From NCBI RefSeq assembly GCF_023715645.1, contig NZ_JAMBOP010000020.1, positions 20,205 to 84,204 of the forward strand: a stretch of DNA of 64,000 nt, written 5' to 3'. The DNA is from Bacillus cytotoxicus (GTDB lineage: Bacteria > Bacillota > Bacilli > Bacillales > Bacillaceae_G). The translations under genes were made by a program, and so were the position numbers. Every line of letters begins with the position of its first letter. The stretch's first letter is position 1. The notes beneath the pieces were generated by a model. The model searched no databases, was not told where the DNA came from, and saw nothing but the letters and a program-made list of their open reading frames with translations. Below are positions 25,785 to 34,594 of this stretch, piece after piece.

Positions 25785-25820
25785 AAAAGATACGCTCTTC
25801 ATATGAAGAGCATATCTTTT
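25785..25820 (+). terminator. intrinsic terminator
   Basis: AAAAGATA...GCTCTTC pairs with GAAGAGC...TATCTTTT after the 106-aa gene. Confidence 0.8.
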
Positions 25821-25904
25821 ATCAATTGCGCTTTAAACTCTTATTTATATTTCAAGGTAAAGTACCAGTTAAAAAGTTTTTAATTCATGTTTTCCGTACT
25901 TTTC

Positions 25905-26612
25905 CTATATTTGTTTATATTCTTTTACAAGGGATTGATCTGCATTTTTATAAGTTTCGTGATATTCTACCGCACCGATTTCACACTCTGGACCAATCGT
26001 AACATTGTTACCTCGAACAATATCAGCTTTTGTATATTCAAGATAAATCTCATCGCCTTCAATTATATTAGCATGAAGATAACCACTATGTTTCAAGAAA
26101 GGAAAAAACGATGATTTTTTTCGAACTGTAATTTTCCCGCCTCCTATTTCTTTTACAGTGCCGTGCTCATACCTTAGAATGATATTAATATTCCCAGCAT
26201 TCAGCATACCTGAAATTGCAAAACCTCCATTTAATGTAAAACTCTCTGCCTCTAAGTTGCCTTTCACATTTATTCCACCTGTTACATCAACCTCTTCACC
26301 AGTAAAACTTTCACCAATGTCAAACATCCCTCGAACTTTCGTACGTTTCACCCTTGCATGACCACCAACTTCAAGATTACCGTTAACTTTTACATTTTCT
26401 GAATACAAATCACCACAAATTTTTGTTTCGCCAAACACAGTTATCATTTGTGCGTTTATCTTCCCCTGTACTTCACTCGCTCCATACGTCTTAAACAAAT
26501 CACAATCAATGTCATCCGAAATGGTTCCTTCTCCACGAATTTTGACATTATTGTAGCTACCGCCTGATGAATTACCAGCACCGTTTAAGCTAAGATTATT
26601 TAGTCCTTTCAT
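25905..26612 (-). CDS. bactofilin-like polymer-forming protein (YhbF-like)
   Basis: 235 residues of repeated short beta turns with alternating Gly/Val, as in VNGNLEVGGHARVKRTKVRG, GGINVKGNLEAESFTLNGGF and NIIEGDEIYLEYTKADIVRG; a right-handed beta helix is expected. It is a close paralogue of the next gene upstream and shares the RGNNVTIGPECEI end motif. The pair plus an HTH gene reproduces the order yhbD-yhbE-yhbF (bactofilins BacE/BacF) of B. subtilis, where they affect flagellar assembly. Confidence 0.75.
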   Translation of the reverse strand: MKGLNNLSLNGAGNSSGGSYNNVKIRGEGTISDDIDCDLFKTYGASEVQGKINAQMITVFGETKICGDLYSENVKVNGNLEVGGHARVKRTKVRGMFDIGESFTGEEVDVTGGINVKGNLEAESFTLNGGFAISGMLNAGNINIILRYEHGTVKEIGGGKITVRKKSSFFPFLKHSGYLHANIIEGDEIYLEYTKADIVRGNNVTIGPECEIGAVEYHETYKNADQSLVKEYKQI

Positions 26613-26638
26613 GCTATCTTCTCCTTTCTATGAAAAAT

Positions 26639-27349
26639 TTAAATTTTTCGGCTTTCTTTTACGTTAGCGTTTTTATCAATTTCACAAACTCCAGTATATT
26701 CAACAAGATTAATTTCACAATTTGGTCCAATCGCAACATTGTTACCTCGAATTGTGTTCGCGTTTGTATACTCAACATTAATATTGTCACCTTCTAATAA
26801 CTCTGTTTCCAAACGAGGATTAAACATTGTTTTGATGAGCCAACTTAAAGGGGATTTTCTATATTTTATGTTAATCGTTTGCCCACCTATTTCTTTCGCT
26901 TTACATTCTCCGTGCATATCAATGAAAATATCATCTGCACTCAATAAGCCGCCTACGGTAAATTGTCCTTCTGCTTTGAATGAATCTACTTCACAGTTCC
27001 CATCAATGATTGCTTTACCACAAATCTTCATTTCCTCACCAGATACATTTCCTCCGATTGTTCCTTTACCTGAAATTTTTATTTTCTTTAAAACCGCATC
27101 TTGCTGTATACTGCCACTGCCGTCAATACTCATTTGTAAAGCATCAATTTTTCCATCTATCTTTCCGGAGCCACTTATCTTTACTTTCTCAGCTTTTATA
27201 TCCCCGTTTACACGACCAGAGCCGTTACATTCGAAAGCAACACATTCTACATCCCCATTTACAGTCCCACTTCCATTCAATTGTACATTGCGAAACTGTC
27301 CTCCGTTCGATTTCCCATATCCATTAATTATTAAATCATCCGTTTTCAC
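26639..27349 (-). CDS. bactofilin-like polymer-forming protein (YhbE-like)
   Basis: 236 residues built of beta-helix repeats: NVQLNGSGTVNGDVECVAFE, CNGSGRVNGDIKAEKVKISG, SGKIDGKIDALQMSIDGSGS. The C-terminal TIRGNNVAIGPNCEINLVEY matches its neighbour. It lies 26 bp before the YhbF-like gene and 13 bp after the regulator, so all three form one operon. Confidence 0.75.
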   Translation of the reverse strand: MKTDDLIINGYGKSNGGQFRNVQLNGSGTVNGDVECVAFECNGSGRVNGDIKAEKVKISGSGKIDGKIDALQMSIDGSGSIQQDAVLKKIKISGKGTIGGNVSGEEMKICGKAIIDGNCEVDSFKAEGQFTVGGLLSADDIFIDMHGECKAKEIGGQTINIKYRKSPLSWLIKTMFNPRLETELLEGDNINVEYTNANTIRGNNVAIGPNCEINLVEYTGVCEIDKNANVKESRKI

Positions 27350-27362
27350 TACTACCCCTCCA

Positions 27363-27986
27363 TCATAACAACTTTGTTTTTAATTCTTCTATACAGATCA
27401 TTATAGGTAAACGTAAAACAATTTTAGTGCCTTGATCAAAATATAAATCCTCTACACCTGAAAGTAAGAAACATGTTGAAACACCTAACTTTCGAATAAA
27501 AATCAGCTCACAATGTTTATTCTTCATTGTTTCATAGTGCTCATTTAAAACTTGTAATACCATTTTTCCTTCTTCAAGGCTTATATCCCCGGACTGAAGT
27601 GCCTTTTCCAAAATATAAATAAACAAGATTTTGGAAAAACGAAATTCAGTCATTTCTTGATTTTGCTCTATAAAAAAATTCATCACTGTCTCTGTAGCAA
27701 TTCCGCGTTGGATCATTCCTTCTTTTGATAAACTAATTTCATTCACATTTGGTGAGAACATATCTGCCAAATCATCAAGAGATAAATTTTCCTTCATCGT
27801 CTGAATTTTTTCGATTCTATCTAACATCTTTTCTTTAGGAAAAAACGTCTCCTGTCCAGTAAACGTTGATTTTCGCACAAACCAATCTTCTGGTATTAAA
27901 TTTTTTCTTTTCCATCTATATAACTGACCATAGGAGATCCCAGTAAGATCTAACAATTCTTTTTTCGAAATTAAGTCCTGGCTCAA
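27363..27986 (-). CDS. YhbD-like (DUF4004) MerR-type HTH protein
   Basis: About 207 residues. The N-terminal HTH is SKKELLDLTGISYGQLYRWK followed by RKNLIPEDWFVRKSTFTGQE, a MerR/DUF4004 style. The C-terminal half may sense a ligand or partner. TTG at 27986 is preferred because GAAGGGAG lies nine bases upstream; an ATG 12 codons earlier would overlap that site. First gene of the bactofilin operon, with a palindrome in its own promoter, so autoregulation is likely. Confidence 0.65.
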   Translation of the reverse strand: MSQDLISKKELLDLTGISYGQLYRWKRKNLIPEDWFVRKSTFTGQETFFPKEKMLDRIEKIQTMKENLSLDDLADMFSPNVNEISLSKEGMIQRGIATETVMNFFIEQNQEMTEFRFSKILFIYILEKALQSGDISLEEGKMVLQVLNEHYETMKNKHCELIFIRKLGVSTCFLLSGVEDLYFDQGTKIVLRLPIMICIEELKTKLL

Positions 27987-28012
27987 AATTTTGCTCTCCC
28001 TTCTTTTTATCC

Positions 28013-28041
28013 AATGTAACATAACATTGTTATGTTGTAAA
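28013..28041 (-). promoter_or_regulatory. promoter with palindromic operator in the spacer (bactofilin operon)
   Basis: On the minus strand TTTACA (28041-28036) and TACATT (28018-28013) are 17 bases apart, and the spacer is filled by the perfect palindrome AACATAACA-A-TGTTATGTT (28018-28036, edges overlapping both hexamers). Placement between -35 and -10 is typical of MerR-class regulators. Confidence 0.6.
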
Positions 28042-28120
28042 GGGTCATCTTTCCATTTTTATGAAAAATAGACTGCAATCATTGCTATGCTCATGTTTTC
28101 TTTCTTCTATATAAAAAAAT

Positions 28121-28164
28121 AACCCCTCATTTCATCATAATTCACTTGATGAAATGAGGGGGTT
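28121..28164 (-). terminator. intrinsic terminator of the SgrR-like gene
   Basis: AACCCCTCATTTCATCA pairs with TGATGAAATGAGGGGGTT; T-run ATTTTTTTAT on the minus strand. Confidence 0.85.
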
Positions 28165-28181
28165 ACGAACACATTGTTTTA

Positions 28182-29957
28182 CTACTTTGTTACGTTATAT
28201 GTATGCTTAAACCATATATGATAAAAATCAATCCAGCCTTGGGAGTTAATCGCTACATTTTGTATTGTTTCATGCGTATGTATCGTCATGTAATTTCGAT
28301 ACAAAGGAATGATATGAATATTCTCTAATAGCCCCTGTTCTATTTCTCCTAATAATTGTATACGTATACTCCGGTTTTGTTCCTTAAATACTCGTTTTAA
28401 TTTCTCATTTAGATTAAAAGAACTATGCTGATGAAGAAAACTATTTGTCGTTAGTAATAAATATAGATAACTTAATTCGACATTCTCGCTTATTGTCGCA
28501 CTATCATGAATCAAATCAGCTTCTTGTATTATCCAAGGTGCAAGAAGTTCATGCGCATCTAAAAAAGAAAGTTCTATCTTAATTCCATACTTGGCACATG
28601 CTCTTTGAATCCAATGTGAATCTTCAACATGATCGTCCTCTTGGAAGGTATATAAATATAATGTTTCTCCTCTATACCCGCTAATTTTTACTAACTCTTT
28701 AATTGAACTTTCTTCACTTATTTCACTGTTTTTTCCTAATAACAGATTCGTTGCTATTTCTCCTCGTTCACCTTTTAAATCATTTAACATTTTCGTGCCA
28801 TTAATAATTAGTTTGATAGCTTTCCGAAAGGCCATATGTTGCATTGGACCTTGCTTTTTTGTATTTAGTGTAATGTATGTTACGTTCGCCTCTAATTTAG
28901 ACGTTTCATTTTGAATACTCTGTCTATCATGTTGTAAAGAAGCTAATAACAATTCATAACCGCTATGATTTTTTATAAATTGAGAATACCAAAGCTCAAT
29001 ACGATCAAGAAATGGGCGCTCACGATAATATAAAGAATTAACTTCTAATATAAGAAGTGTATCGTCATTTTTAACAAGCTTAAATGGACCTGTGCCATTT
29101 AATAAGTACTGATTAGCCTCTATTACAGGTGATTCAGAAATAATAGAACAATGTTCCTCTCCTAATATGTGTAAAAATAATTCATTTTCACTTTGTAAGT
29201 GAATTTCAATTGTATATTCATCTACAATATGTATTCTTTCAATATCTTGTAACATCCAGCGATAAGGATTGTCTTTCGTACTTAAAAAACGATTGAAAGT
29301 ATACTTGACATCGTTGGCCGTAAACGGCTTTTGATTATGAAAATGAACACCTTTCCGGAGATAAAATGTCCAAATTTTATAGGTATGATCATATTCCCAA
29401 TAAAAAGCGAGGCGCGGTTCGATTTCATTCGTCATTTCATTATAATGAACGAGCGTATCACAAACGTGCTTAACAATGTGACACTCAGAACGAAGTGTTA
29501 CATACATAGGATCTAGACATGTAATTGGCCGTATGCGCATGTTTAAACGTAAAACATCGATTCTTCCTTGAGGTGAATGTTCAATGTGGTATCCAAAAAG
29601 TGTATCAATCCATATTTGGAATTGTTCTATTATGTAGGGAAAATGCTCTGCATATGTTTGAATAAAAACTTTTCCACTTTTAATTTCGCCTTGCTTTACA
29701 AGTTCTTTTCCTTTTTCATAAATAAGCGTTGCTGGGTCTTGTAAAAAAGCGATTTTCGAGCGATTTCCTCTCCCCCGTCCTGGGAACCAACTAATCCATT
29801 GCATTTCTTCTAGTTTTTTTATTGTAAATTTACTATTTCGATCTGTACAATATAATACTTTCGAAATGTCTTGCAATGATATTTCTATGTTTTCACTAAG
29901 CTCTTTCCCCTTTGCATAATGCAGCCAAAGTTGTATGTAATGGTCCAAAATGATCAT
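28182..29957 (-). CDS. SgrR-type regulator with solute-binding (SBP5) domain
   Basis: 591 residues. The N-terminal 110 residues resemble the SgrR DNA-binding domain (YIQLWLHYAKGKELSENIEI and ISLQDISKVLYCTDRNSKFT). From about 150 onward it is an oligopeptide/solute-binding family 5 domain (LDPMYVTLRSECHIVKHVCD, IWTFYLRKGVHFHNQKPFTA, NDVKYTFNRFL). No signal peptide is present, so the binding domain is cytoplasmic. ATG at 29957 follows TAGGGGGAT. It is divergent from an MFS pump gene that it probably controls. Confidence 0.8.
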   Translation of the reverse strand: MIILDHYIQLWLHYAKGKELSENIEISLQDISKVLYCTDRNSKFTIKKLEEMQWISWFPGRGRGNRSKIAFLQDPATLIYEKGKELVKQGEIKSGKVFIQTYAEHFPYIIEQFQIWIDTLFGYHIEHSPQGRIDVLRLNMRIRPITCLDPMYVTLRSECHIVKHVCDTLVHYNEMTNEIEPRLAFYWEYDHTYKIWTFYLRKGVHFHNQKPFTANDVKYTFNRFLSTKDNPYRWMLQDIERIHIVDEYTIEIHLQSENELFLHILGEEHCSIISESPVIEANQYLLNGTGPFKLVKNDDTLLILEVNSLYYRERPFLDRIELWYSQFIKNHSGYELLLASLQHDRQSIQNETSKLEANVTYITLNTKKQGPMQHMAFRKAIKLIINGTKMLNDLKGERGEIATNLLLGKNSEISEESSIKELVKISGYRGETLYLYTFQEDDHVEDSHWIQRACAKYGIKIELSFLDAHELLAPWIIQEADLIHDSATISENVELSYLYLLLTTNSFLHQHSSFNLNEKLKRVFKEQNRSIRIQLLGEIEQGLLENIHIIPLYRNYMTIHTHETIQNVAINSQGWIDFYHIWFKHTYNVTK

Positions 29958-30057
29958 GCATATCCCCCTAAAAGATGAAAAATTTCTTTGCTTCATTCTA
30001 CTCTTTTTCCTCTTTCCTTTCCATCATAAAATTTTTATATAGAAAGGAGCGAATGAG

Positions 30058-31269
30058 ATGATGACATTTGCAAAACGTTACAGTAAACCTATTTGGATCC
30101 GATTATTTGGAGAGTTATTAACAAGTATAACAGGAGCAATGCTCGCACTTATTTTTATCATTTATGTAAACAAAGCATTAAACGGAAACGCCTTGTTTAC
30201 TATGTTGCTTTTTGGTCTGCAACCGCTTAGTGAAATTCTCTTTACACTTTTTGGCGGTAGTATTACAGATCGATATGGACGAAAAAAGATTATTCTAATT
30301 GGGCTATTATTACAAGCATGCGCTATGACTGGTTTTATTTTCGCCGAATCCGTTTTACTATTCGCACTCTTCTATATTATGAATGGTCTAGGGCGGTCTC
30401 TTTATATTCCGGCACAACGAGCACAAATTGCTGATGTAACAGAGAAAGAAAAGCAAGCCGAGGTATTTGCTCTTATTCAAACGGTTGGAGCAGTCGGGGC
30501 TATCGTTGGTCCGGCATTAGGATATTTATTCTACAATAATAATCCAATTATTCTTTTTATCTTAGAAGCTACTGCTTTATTTCTCTATTCTATTCTTGTG
30601 TGGGCACAGCTTCCAGAAACTGCTCCCCTATTACATCATGATGAACAAAACACTGCACCTATGAATTGGAGAAATTTTTTATCACAACATTATAGTGTGT
30701 TTGGACTTATGATCTTTATGTTGCCGATTAGTTTTTTCTACGCTCAAATAGAAACAAACTATCGGATATATGCCGAAAAAGAATTATTCACAGATTTTAT
30801 GTTTGTTTTTACTTTCATGGCTACATGTAAAGGAATCATGGAGATTGTTTTGCAAGTAGGAGTCGTAAAATGGGCGGAGAAATTTTCTATGCAAAAAATT
30901 ATTGTTATCTCTTATGTTTGTTATACAATTGCTGCGATTGGTTACGGCTATTCCAATACATTATGGTTCCTATTTTTCACAATACTTATTTTAACAATTG
31001 GAGAAAGTATTGCTTTAAATCATCTGTTACGTTTCGTTTCTGAATTAGCACCGGAACATATGCGCGGGATATATTTCTCAATTTACGGTACGCACTGGGA
31101 CATTTCGCGAATGCTTGGCCCTGCAGCTGGAGCGTTATTATTACAACATTTTAGCGGGGAATTCTTATTTAATATGTGCGCCGTTTTTCTTATAATTGGC
31201 GGCATTTGCCAATATTTATTTATCATTTATATTCTTAAACAAGACAAAACAAAAAAGCTGTCCGCATAA
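30058..31269 (+). CDS. MFS transporter (efflux type)
   Basis: 403 residues, about 12 transmembrane helices. The signature loop GGSITDRYGRKKIILIGLL lies near residue 65, and a second Gly/Pro-rich motif VGAVGAIVGPALGYLFYN near 145, as in drug:H+ antiporters. AGAAAGGAGCG precedes two adjacent ATGs (30058 and 30061). The divergent SgrR-like regulator suggests sugar, sugar-phosphate or drug efflux under its control, by analogy with sgrR-setA. Confidence 0.8.
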   Translation: MMTFAKRYSKPIWIRLFGELLTSITGAMLALIFIIYVNKALNGNALFTMLLFGLQPLSEILFTLFGGSITDRYGRKKIILIGLLLQACAMTGFIFAESVLLFALFYIMNGLGRSLYIPAQRAQIADVTEKEKQAEVFALIQTVGAVGAIVGPALGYLFYNNNPIILFILEATALFLYSILVWAQLPETAPLLHHDEQNTAPMNWRNFLSQHYSVFGLMIFMLPISFFYAQIETNYRIYAEKELFTDFMFVFTFMATCKGIMEIVLQVGVVKWAEKFSMQKIIVISYVCYTIAAIGYGYSNTLWFLFFTILILTIGESIALNHLLRFVSELAPEHMRGIYFSIYGTHWDISRMLGPAAGALLLQHFSGEFLFNMCAVFLIIGGICQYLFIIYILKQDKTKKLSA

Positions 31270-31290
31270 GTGGCAGCCTTTCTTATGTAA

Positions 31291-31686
31291 TTAAGCTTCA
31301 ATCGCTTTACCGTCTTCTACGATATGATAAAGCAAATGTGCTAAATGATGAATTGGACCATATTCTTCCTCTTCTTCATCCGTTTCACCTTGGAATTCAA
31401 GATCATTTAAATACAAGGCTACAAATTGATAAAATAGTTTTAAATCAAAACCGTAGCACGCACTTGGTTCTTCATGATCCCCTTCATATTGAAGCATTAA
31501 ATATTGCTCATTACCTTCAGTATCTTCTGCATCGAAGAACACAAAGAAACCTACGTTTGTATCTAAATCAAACAGATGACGAGTACCGCCTTCTGTCGCT
31601 TTATTAAAATCATCTTCATTTAATTTATAAACAGTCGTTGCTTTTGCATTATCTTCTTGATGGAAATTAACTGTAAATTCTTTCAT
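31291..31686 (-). CDS. hypothetical acidic cytosolic protein (131 aa)
   Basis: Begins MKEFTVNFHQEDNAKATTVY and contains FFVFFDAEDTEGNEQYLML and a run of acidic residues (ETDEEEEEYGP) near 105. No family is recognised and no membrane segment seen. GGAGGTG precedes the ATG. Strong acidity suggests a soluble, stable protein. Confidence 0.65.
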   Translation of the reverse strand: MKEFTVNFHQEDNAKATTVYKLNEDDFNKATEGGTRHLFDLDTNVGFFVFFDAEDTEGNEQYLMLQYEGDHEEPSACYGFDLKLFYQFVALYLNDLEFQGETDEEEEEYGPIHHLAHLLYHIVEDGKAIEA

Positions 31687-31755
31687 GTTGACACCTCCAA
31701 ATATTATGTTCTTAGCATAACAGATTTATAAATATAACACAAAACTAACGAAAAA

Positions 31756-31781
31756 GGACTGCTTACGCAAGTAAACAGTCC
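31756..31781 (-). terminator. intrinsic terminator of the GlsB-like gene
   Basis: GGACTGCTTAC pairs with GTAAACAGTCC (one bulge); T-run on the minus strand. Confidence 0.75.
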
Positions 31782-31788
31782 ACCTATT

Positions 31789-32037
31789 TTACTTTTTCAT
31801 CAACCGAAGTAAACAACTAACGATAAAAATAAGAATAATGGAACCAATTAAAGCTGGGACAATCGAAAAACCACCAATCACAGGACCGAAATTACCAAGA
31901 AGCGATGTACCAATCCAAGATCCAATAATCCCCGCAAGAATATTACCAATTACACCACCAGGAACATCTTTGCCAATAATTAAACTAGCAAACCAGCCTA
32001 AAATACCCCCAACAATTAATGACCATATAAATACCAT
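31789..32037 (-). CDS. GlsB/YeaQ/YmgE family membrane protein
   Basis: 82 residues with three hydrophobic, glycine-rich segments: LIVGGILGWFASLIIGKDVP, GGVIGNILAGIIGSWIGTSL and ALIGSIILIFIVSCL. This is the transglycosylase-associated/GlsB stress protein family. It is expected in the cytoplasmic membrane and usually induced by general stress. AGGGAGGAAT precedes the ATG. Confidence 0.85.
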   Translation of the reverse strand: MVFIWSLIVGGILGWFASLIIGKDVPGGVIGNILAGIIGSWIGTSLLGNFGPVIGGFSIVPALIGSIILIFIVSCLLRLMKK

Positions 32038-32143
32038 GCGTTATTCCTCCCTAAAATTGTAAACATACCAAGTGTGAAATTATTTATCTTTAGTTATGCT
32101 ACATTTTTATGAAAAAATACGCTAAAATGTTCATAGAATATTG

Positions 32144-32461
32144 CTATTTCGTTAAATCAATGACAATATCTTCTAAAATAAAATTCCTTTCGCCACCAGA
32201 TTTTTCTGGCACTGAAATCTTCTTTTCTTTCCCACCTGTCATTTCTACTCCGCCGTGATTATTAGGAGTATGAATTCGCAAATTAATATGAGGGGATATG
32301 ATTAGTTTTGTTGCATTTTTATCAAGCTTTTGAAAAGTTTTACTCCAGCTAATATTATATGGATCTTTCCCTGTCCCTCCGTTTCCTTTTCCTGAATATT
32401 GATTTCCTAAATCATCTTTAATTTCTAGCTGCCGAATAAAATTCGTATGATTAGACTTCAT
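32144..32461 (-). CDS. DUF5643-like domain protein (orphan C-terminal domain)
   Basis: 105 residues containing IKDDLGNQYSGKGNGGTGKD and KLIISPHINLRIHTPNNHG. This looks like the C-terminal DUF5643 domain of larger DUF4179 membrane/anti-sigma-like proteins, but here it stands alone without the membrane segment. AAGGAGAG precedes the ATG, so it may be expressed. It could be a decayed remnant of a longer gene. Confidence in the family is moderate. Confidence 0.5.
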   Translation of the reverse strand: MKSNHTNFIRQLEIKDDLGNQYSGKGNGGTGKDPYNISWSKTFQKLDKNATKLIISPHINLRIHTPNNHGGVEMTGGKEKKISVPEKSGGERNFILEDIVIDLTK

Positions 32462-32606
32462 TGGACAACTCTCCTTACGTTTTTGTAAAAGCTTTTACAC
32501 TCTATATAACGTGTGAAAAAAAGTTTTCTCTCACAATAACTGTAAATTTTTTTGTTACAAGTGTACGGTGTTTTAATATTATTCATTTACAAAATGCATA
32601 CTAAAA

Positions 32607-32636
32607 AGACCGCTTACAATTAACGGTAAGCGATCT
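32607..32636 (-). terminator. intrinsic terminator of the TrmB-type regulator
   Basis: AGACCGCTTAC pairs with GTAAGCGATCT (one mismatch); TTTTTAG follows on the minus strand. Confidence 0.75.
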
Positions 32637-32687
32637 CTGTGAACATTTCTATAAGATTTTTACATTTTATAAAGGCATATACGGAAA

Positions 32688-33470
32688 TCAGGAATTAAAA
32701 AACTTCTCTCTTTCTGCAGAAATCCAAGGTTGTAAATGCTCCTTACTTTCTTGCATTAATCGATTCACTAATACATCATGCCATATATAATTTTCTAATA
32801 GAGACACATGTACAGGGTCGTCAGTATAAAAGGTATTTCCACTTTGTTCTACAGGGTGGCCATAAATCATTTCTTTGCCGTCAATAGAAATAATAAACCA
32901 CTTCTTTTCTCCGATGTTATCTATGTAATCGGTCTTACGATGAACTACTAGACTCGGTAATGGATTCTCAACTTGAAAGACAATTCCCTTTAGACTGCAA
33001 GTTTTTTGCATCTCTCGCAAGTCTTCTTCAAGATTCTCATACATCGTGTTCCACATAGATATTATAATTCTGCTTTGAGCTCGGCGAAGGAGAATACGAC
33101 AAAATGAAAGGATGGTTTCTTCTCCCTTTATCGTTGTAACACGCGGATCAGTTTTTGGCCTTTGTCTTTCAACTTCTTTTAATTCCTGTTGTACAGAAGT
33201 ATATGTATCTTCCCATTTTTGTTTAATTGATTCTAAAAATACATCAACAGGTAAATGAGAATATTGCGCAGCTTCATTTACTTCTTCTTTCATCACTACA
33301 CCCATTTTTTCTAATCCTTCTAACACTTCATAAATCCGAGCGCGAGGAACACCAGATTGTTTACTTACTTGATAAGCGCTTGACGTCCCTAAATATACGA
33401 GGGCTACATACGCTTTCGCTTCGTATTGATTAAAACCTAACGACTGAACTTTTTGTAAGATTTTTTCCAT
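32688..33470 (-). CDS. TrmB family transcriptional regulator
   Basis: 260 residues. The N-terminal winged helix LGFNQYEAKAYVALVYLGTS and AYQVSKQSGVPRARIYEVLE is diagnostic of TrmB. The C-terminal domain (IISMWNTMYENLEEDLREM, WFIISIDGKEMIYGHP) is of the phospholipase-D-like regulator type. TrmB proteins usually sense sugars, but here the divergent neighbour is an anion exporter. The shared spacer holds a long palindrome, the probable operator. Confidence 0.85.
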   Translation of the reverse strand: MEKILQKVQSLGFNQYEAKAYVALVYLGTSSAYQVSKQSGVPRARIYEVLEGLEKMGVVMKEEVNEAAQYSHLPVDVFLESIKQKWEDTYTSVQQELKEVERQRPKTDPRVTTIKGEETILSFCRILLRRAQSRIIISMWNTMYENLEEDLREMQKTCSLKGIVFQVENPLPSLVVHRKTDYIDNIGEKKWFIISIDGKEMIYGHPVEQSGNTFYTDDPVHVSLLENYIWHDVLVNRLMQESKEHLQPWISAEREKFFNS

Positions 33471-33706
33471 AATACCCTTCCTATATAAACATTTATAATA
33501 ACGATCAACATCTAATCACTAAAACTAATAGTATCGCTAAACAATATTTTAGTAAATAATTTCATTTTCTATTCAGGGTGTACAGTCACTAAGGTATCTA
33601 CTATATCATGAAATCAAAATGGATTTAGATCATTGATTTTATCAATTTTCTTTAATAGTCATTATTTTCATATTTTTGTTCACAATTACTTATAATTTTG
33701 CTAACA
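33471..33706. other. upstream part of divergent region trmB-like / tauE-like
   Basis: AT-rich. Half-site-like words ACTAATAGTA (33526), CAGTCACTAAGG (33583) and TTTAATAGTCATTA (33650) resemble the arms of the operator at 33707, so additional binding sites are possible. Confidence 0.35.
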
Positions 33707-33742
33707 TATATATAGTCACTACTTTAATAGTAACTATATATT
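33707..33742. promoter_or_regulatory. palindromic operator upstream of the TauE/SafE gene
   Basis: TATATATAGTCACTA pairs with TAGTAACTATATATT around CTTTAA, 13 of 15 pairs matching. It is 45 bases upstream of the exporter ATG and a likely site for the divergent TrmB-type regulator. Confidence 0.6.
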
Positions 33743-33786
33743 AAGTATTCCGCTAAAAACAAATTTATATTATAGGAGTAGTTATT

Positions 33787-34557
33787 ATGGAAGATATAAA
33801 CTTATACACACTAGCTTTTTTAGTACTCTCTGGTTTTTTAGCTGCATTCATCGATTCGGTAGTTGGAGGAGGCGGTTTGATTTCTATTCCCGCTTTACTA
33901 TTTACAGGATTGCCACCCTCAACCGCAATTGCTACGAATAAATTAGCAAGTTCAATGGGAGCCTTAACAAGTACAATATCGTTTATTAAATCAGGAAAAA
34001 TAAATTTTCGACTTGTATCAAAATTGTTCCCACTAACTGTTATCGGTTCGTTTTGTGGTGCATATGTGGTAAAACATATTTCCTCACAAGTATTAAAACC
34101 GTTAGTACTAGTATTATTAATTACAGTTGCGATCTATACAATTTTGAAAAAGGATTGGGGGGAGGATTCTAAATATGAAGGAATGAGCTGGAAAAGAGGT
34201 ACAATCTTTGCGGTAACAGTATTTATCATTGGATTTTATGATGGATTTTTTGGAGCTGGAACTGGTTCGTTTTTGCTATTTTCCTTCTTAATGATTGGGT
34301 TTGATTTTATTCAGTCGGCCGGCAATGCAAAAGTTCTTAATTTTGGTAGTAACATCGCTGCTCTCATCATGTTTTTATACTTAGATATCGTGAATTTTTC
34401 ATATGGAGTTCCGATGGGGATTGCTATGATTTTAGGCGCTTTTGTAGGGTCAAACTTTGCCATTAAAAAAGGTGTCTCTTACGTGAGAATATTGTTTATT
34501 GTTGTTACCCTCTTATTAATTGGAAAAAATATTTTAGATTATCTACATATTATTTAA
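33787..34557 (+). CDS. TauE/SafE (TSUP) family exporter
   Basis: 256 residues, about eight transmembrane helices. Two related glycine-rich loops are present: FIDSVVGGGGLISIPALLFT with LPPSTAIATNKLAS near 21, and FYDGFFGAGTGSFLLFSFL with AGNAKVLNFGSN near 148, the internal duplication of TSUP proteins (sulfite, sulfonate or related anions). TATAGGAG precedes the ATG. Regulation by the divergent TrmB-type gene is inferred from the palindrome. Confidence 0.85.
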   Translation: MEDINLYTLAFLVLSGFLAAFIDSVVGGGGLISIPALLFTGLPPSTAIATNKLASSMGALTSTISFIKSGKINFRLVSKLFPLTVIGSFCGAYVVKHISSQVLKPLVLVLLITVAIYTILKKDWGEDSKYEGMSWKRGTIFAVTVFIIGFYDGFFGAGTGSFLLFSFLMIGFDFIQSAGNAKVLNFGSNIAALIMFLYLDIVNFSYGVPMGIAMILGAFVGSNFAIKKGVSYVRILFIVVTLLLIGKNILDYLHII

Positions 34558-34594
34558 TCTATTCAAAAAGTGGACCCTCTCAGTCTCATGCAAA

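Noticed and set aside
26739-27368. 209-codon plus-strand ORF antisense to the bactofilin gene
   Set aside because: It mirrors the glycine-rich beta-helix repeats of the real gene on the other strand; Pro/Ser-rich shadow translation.
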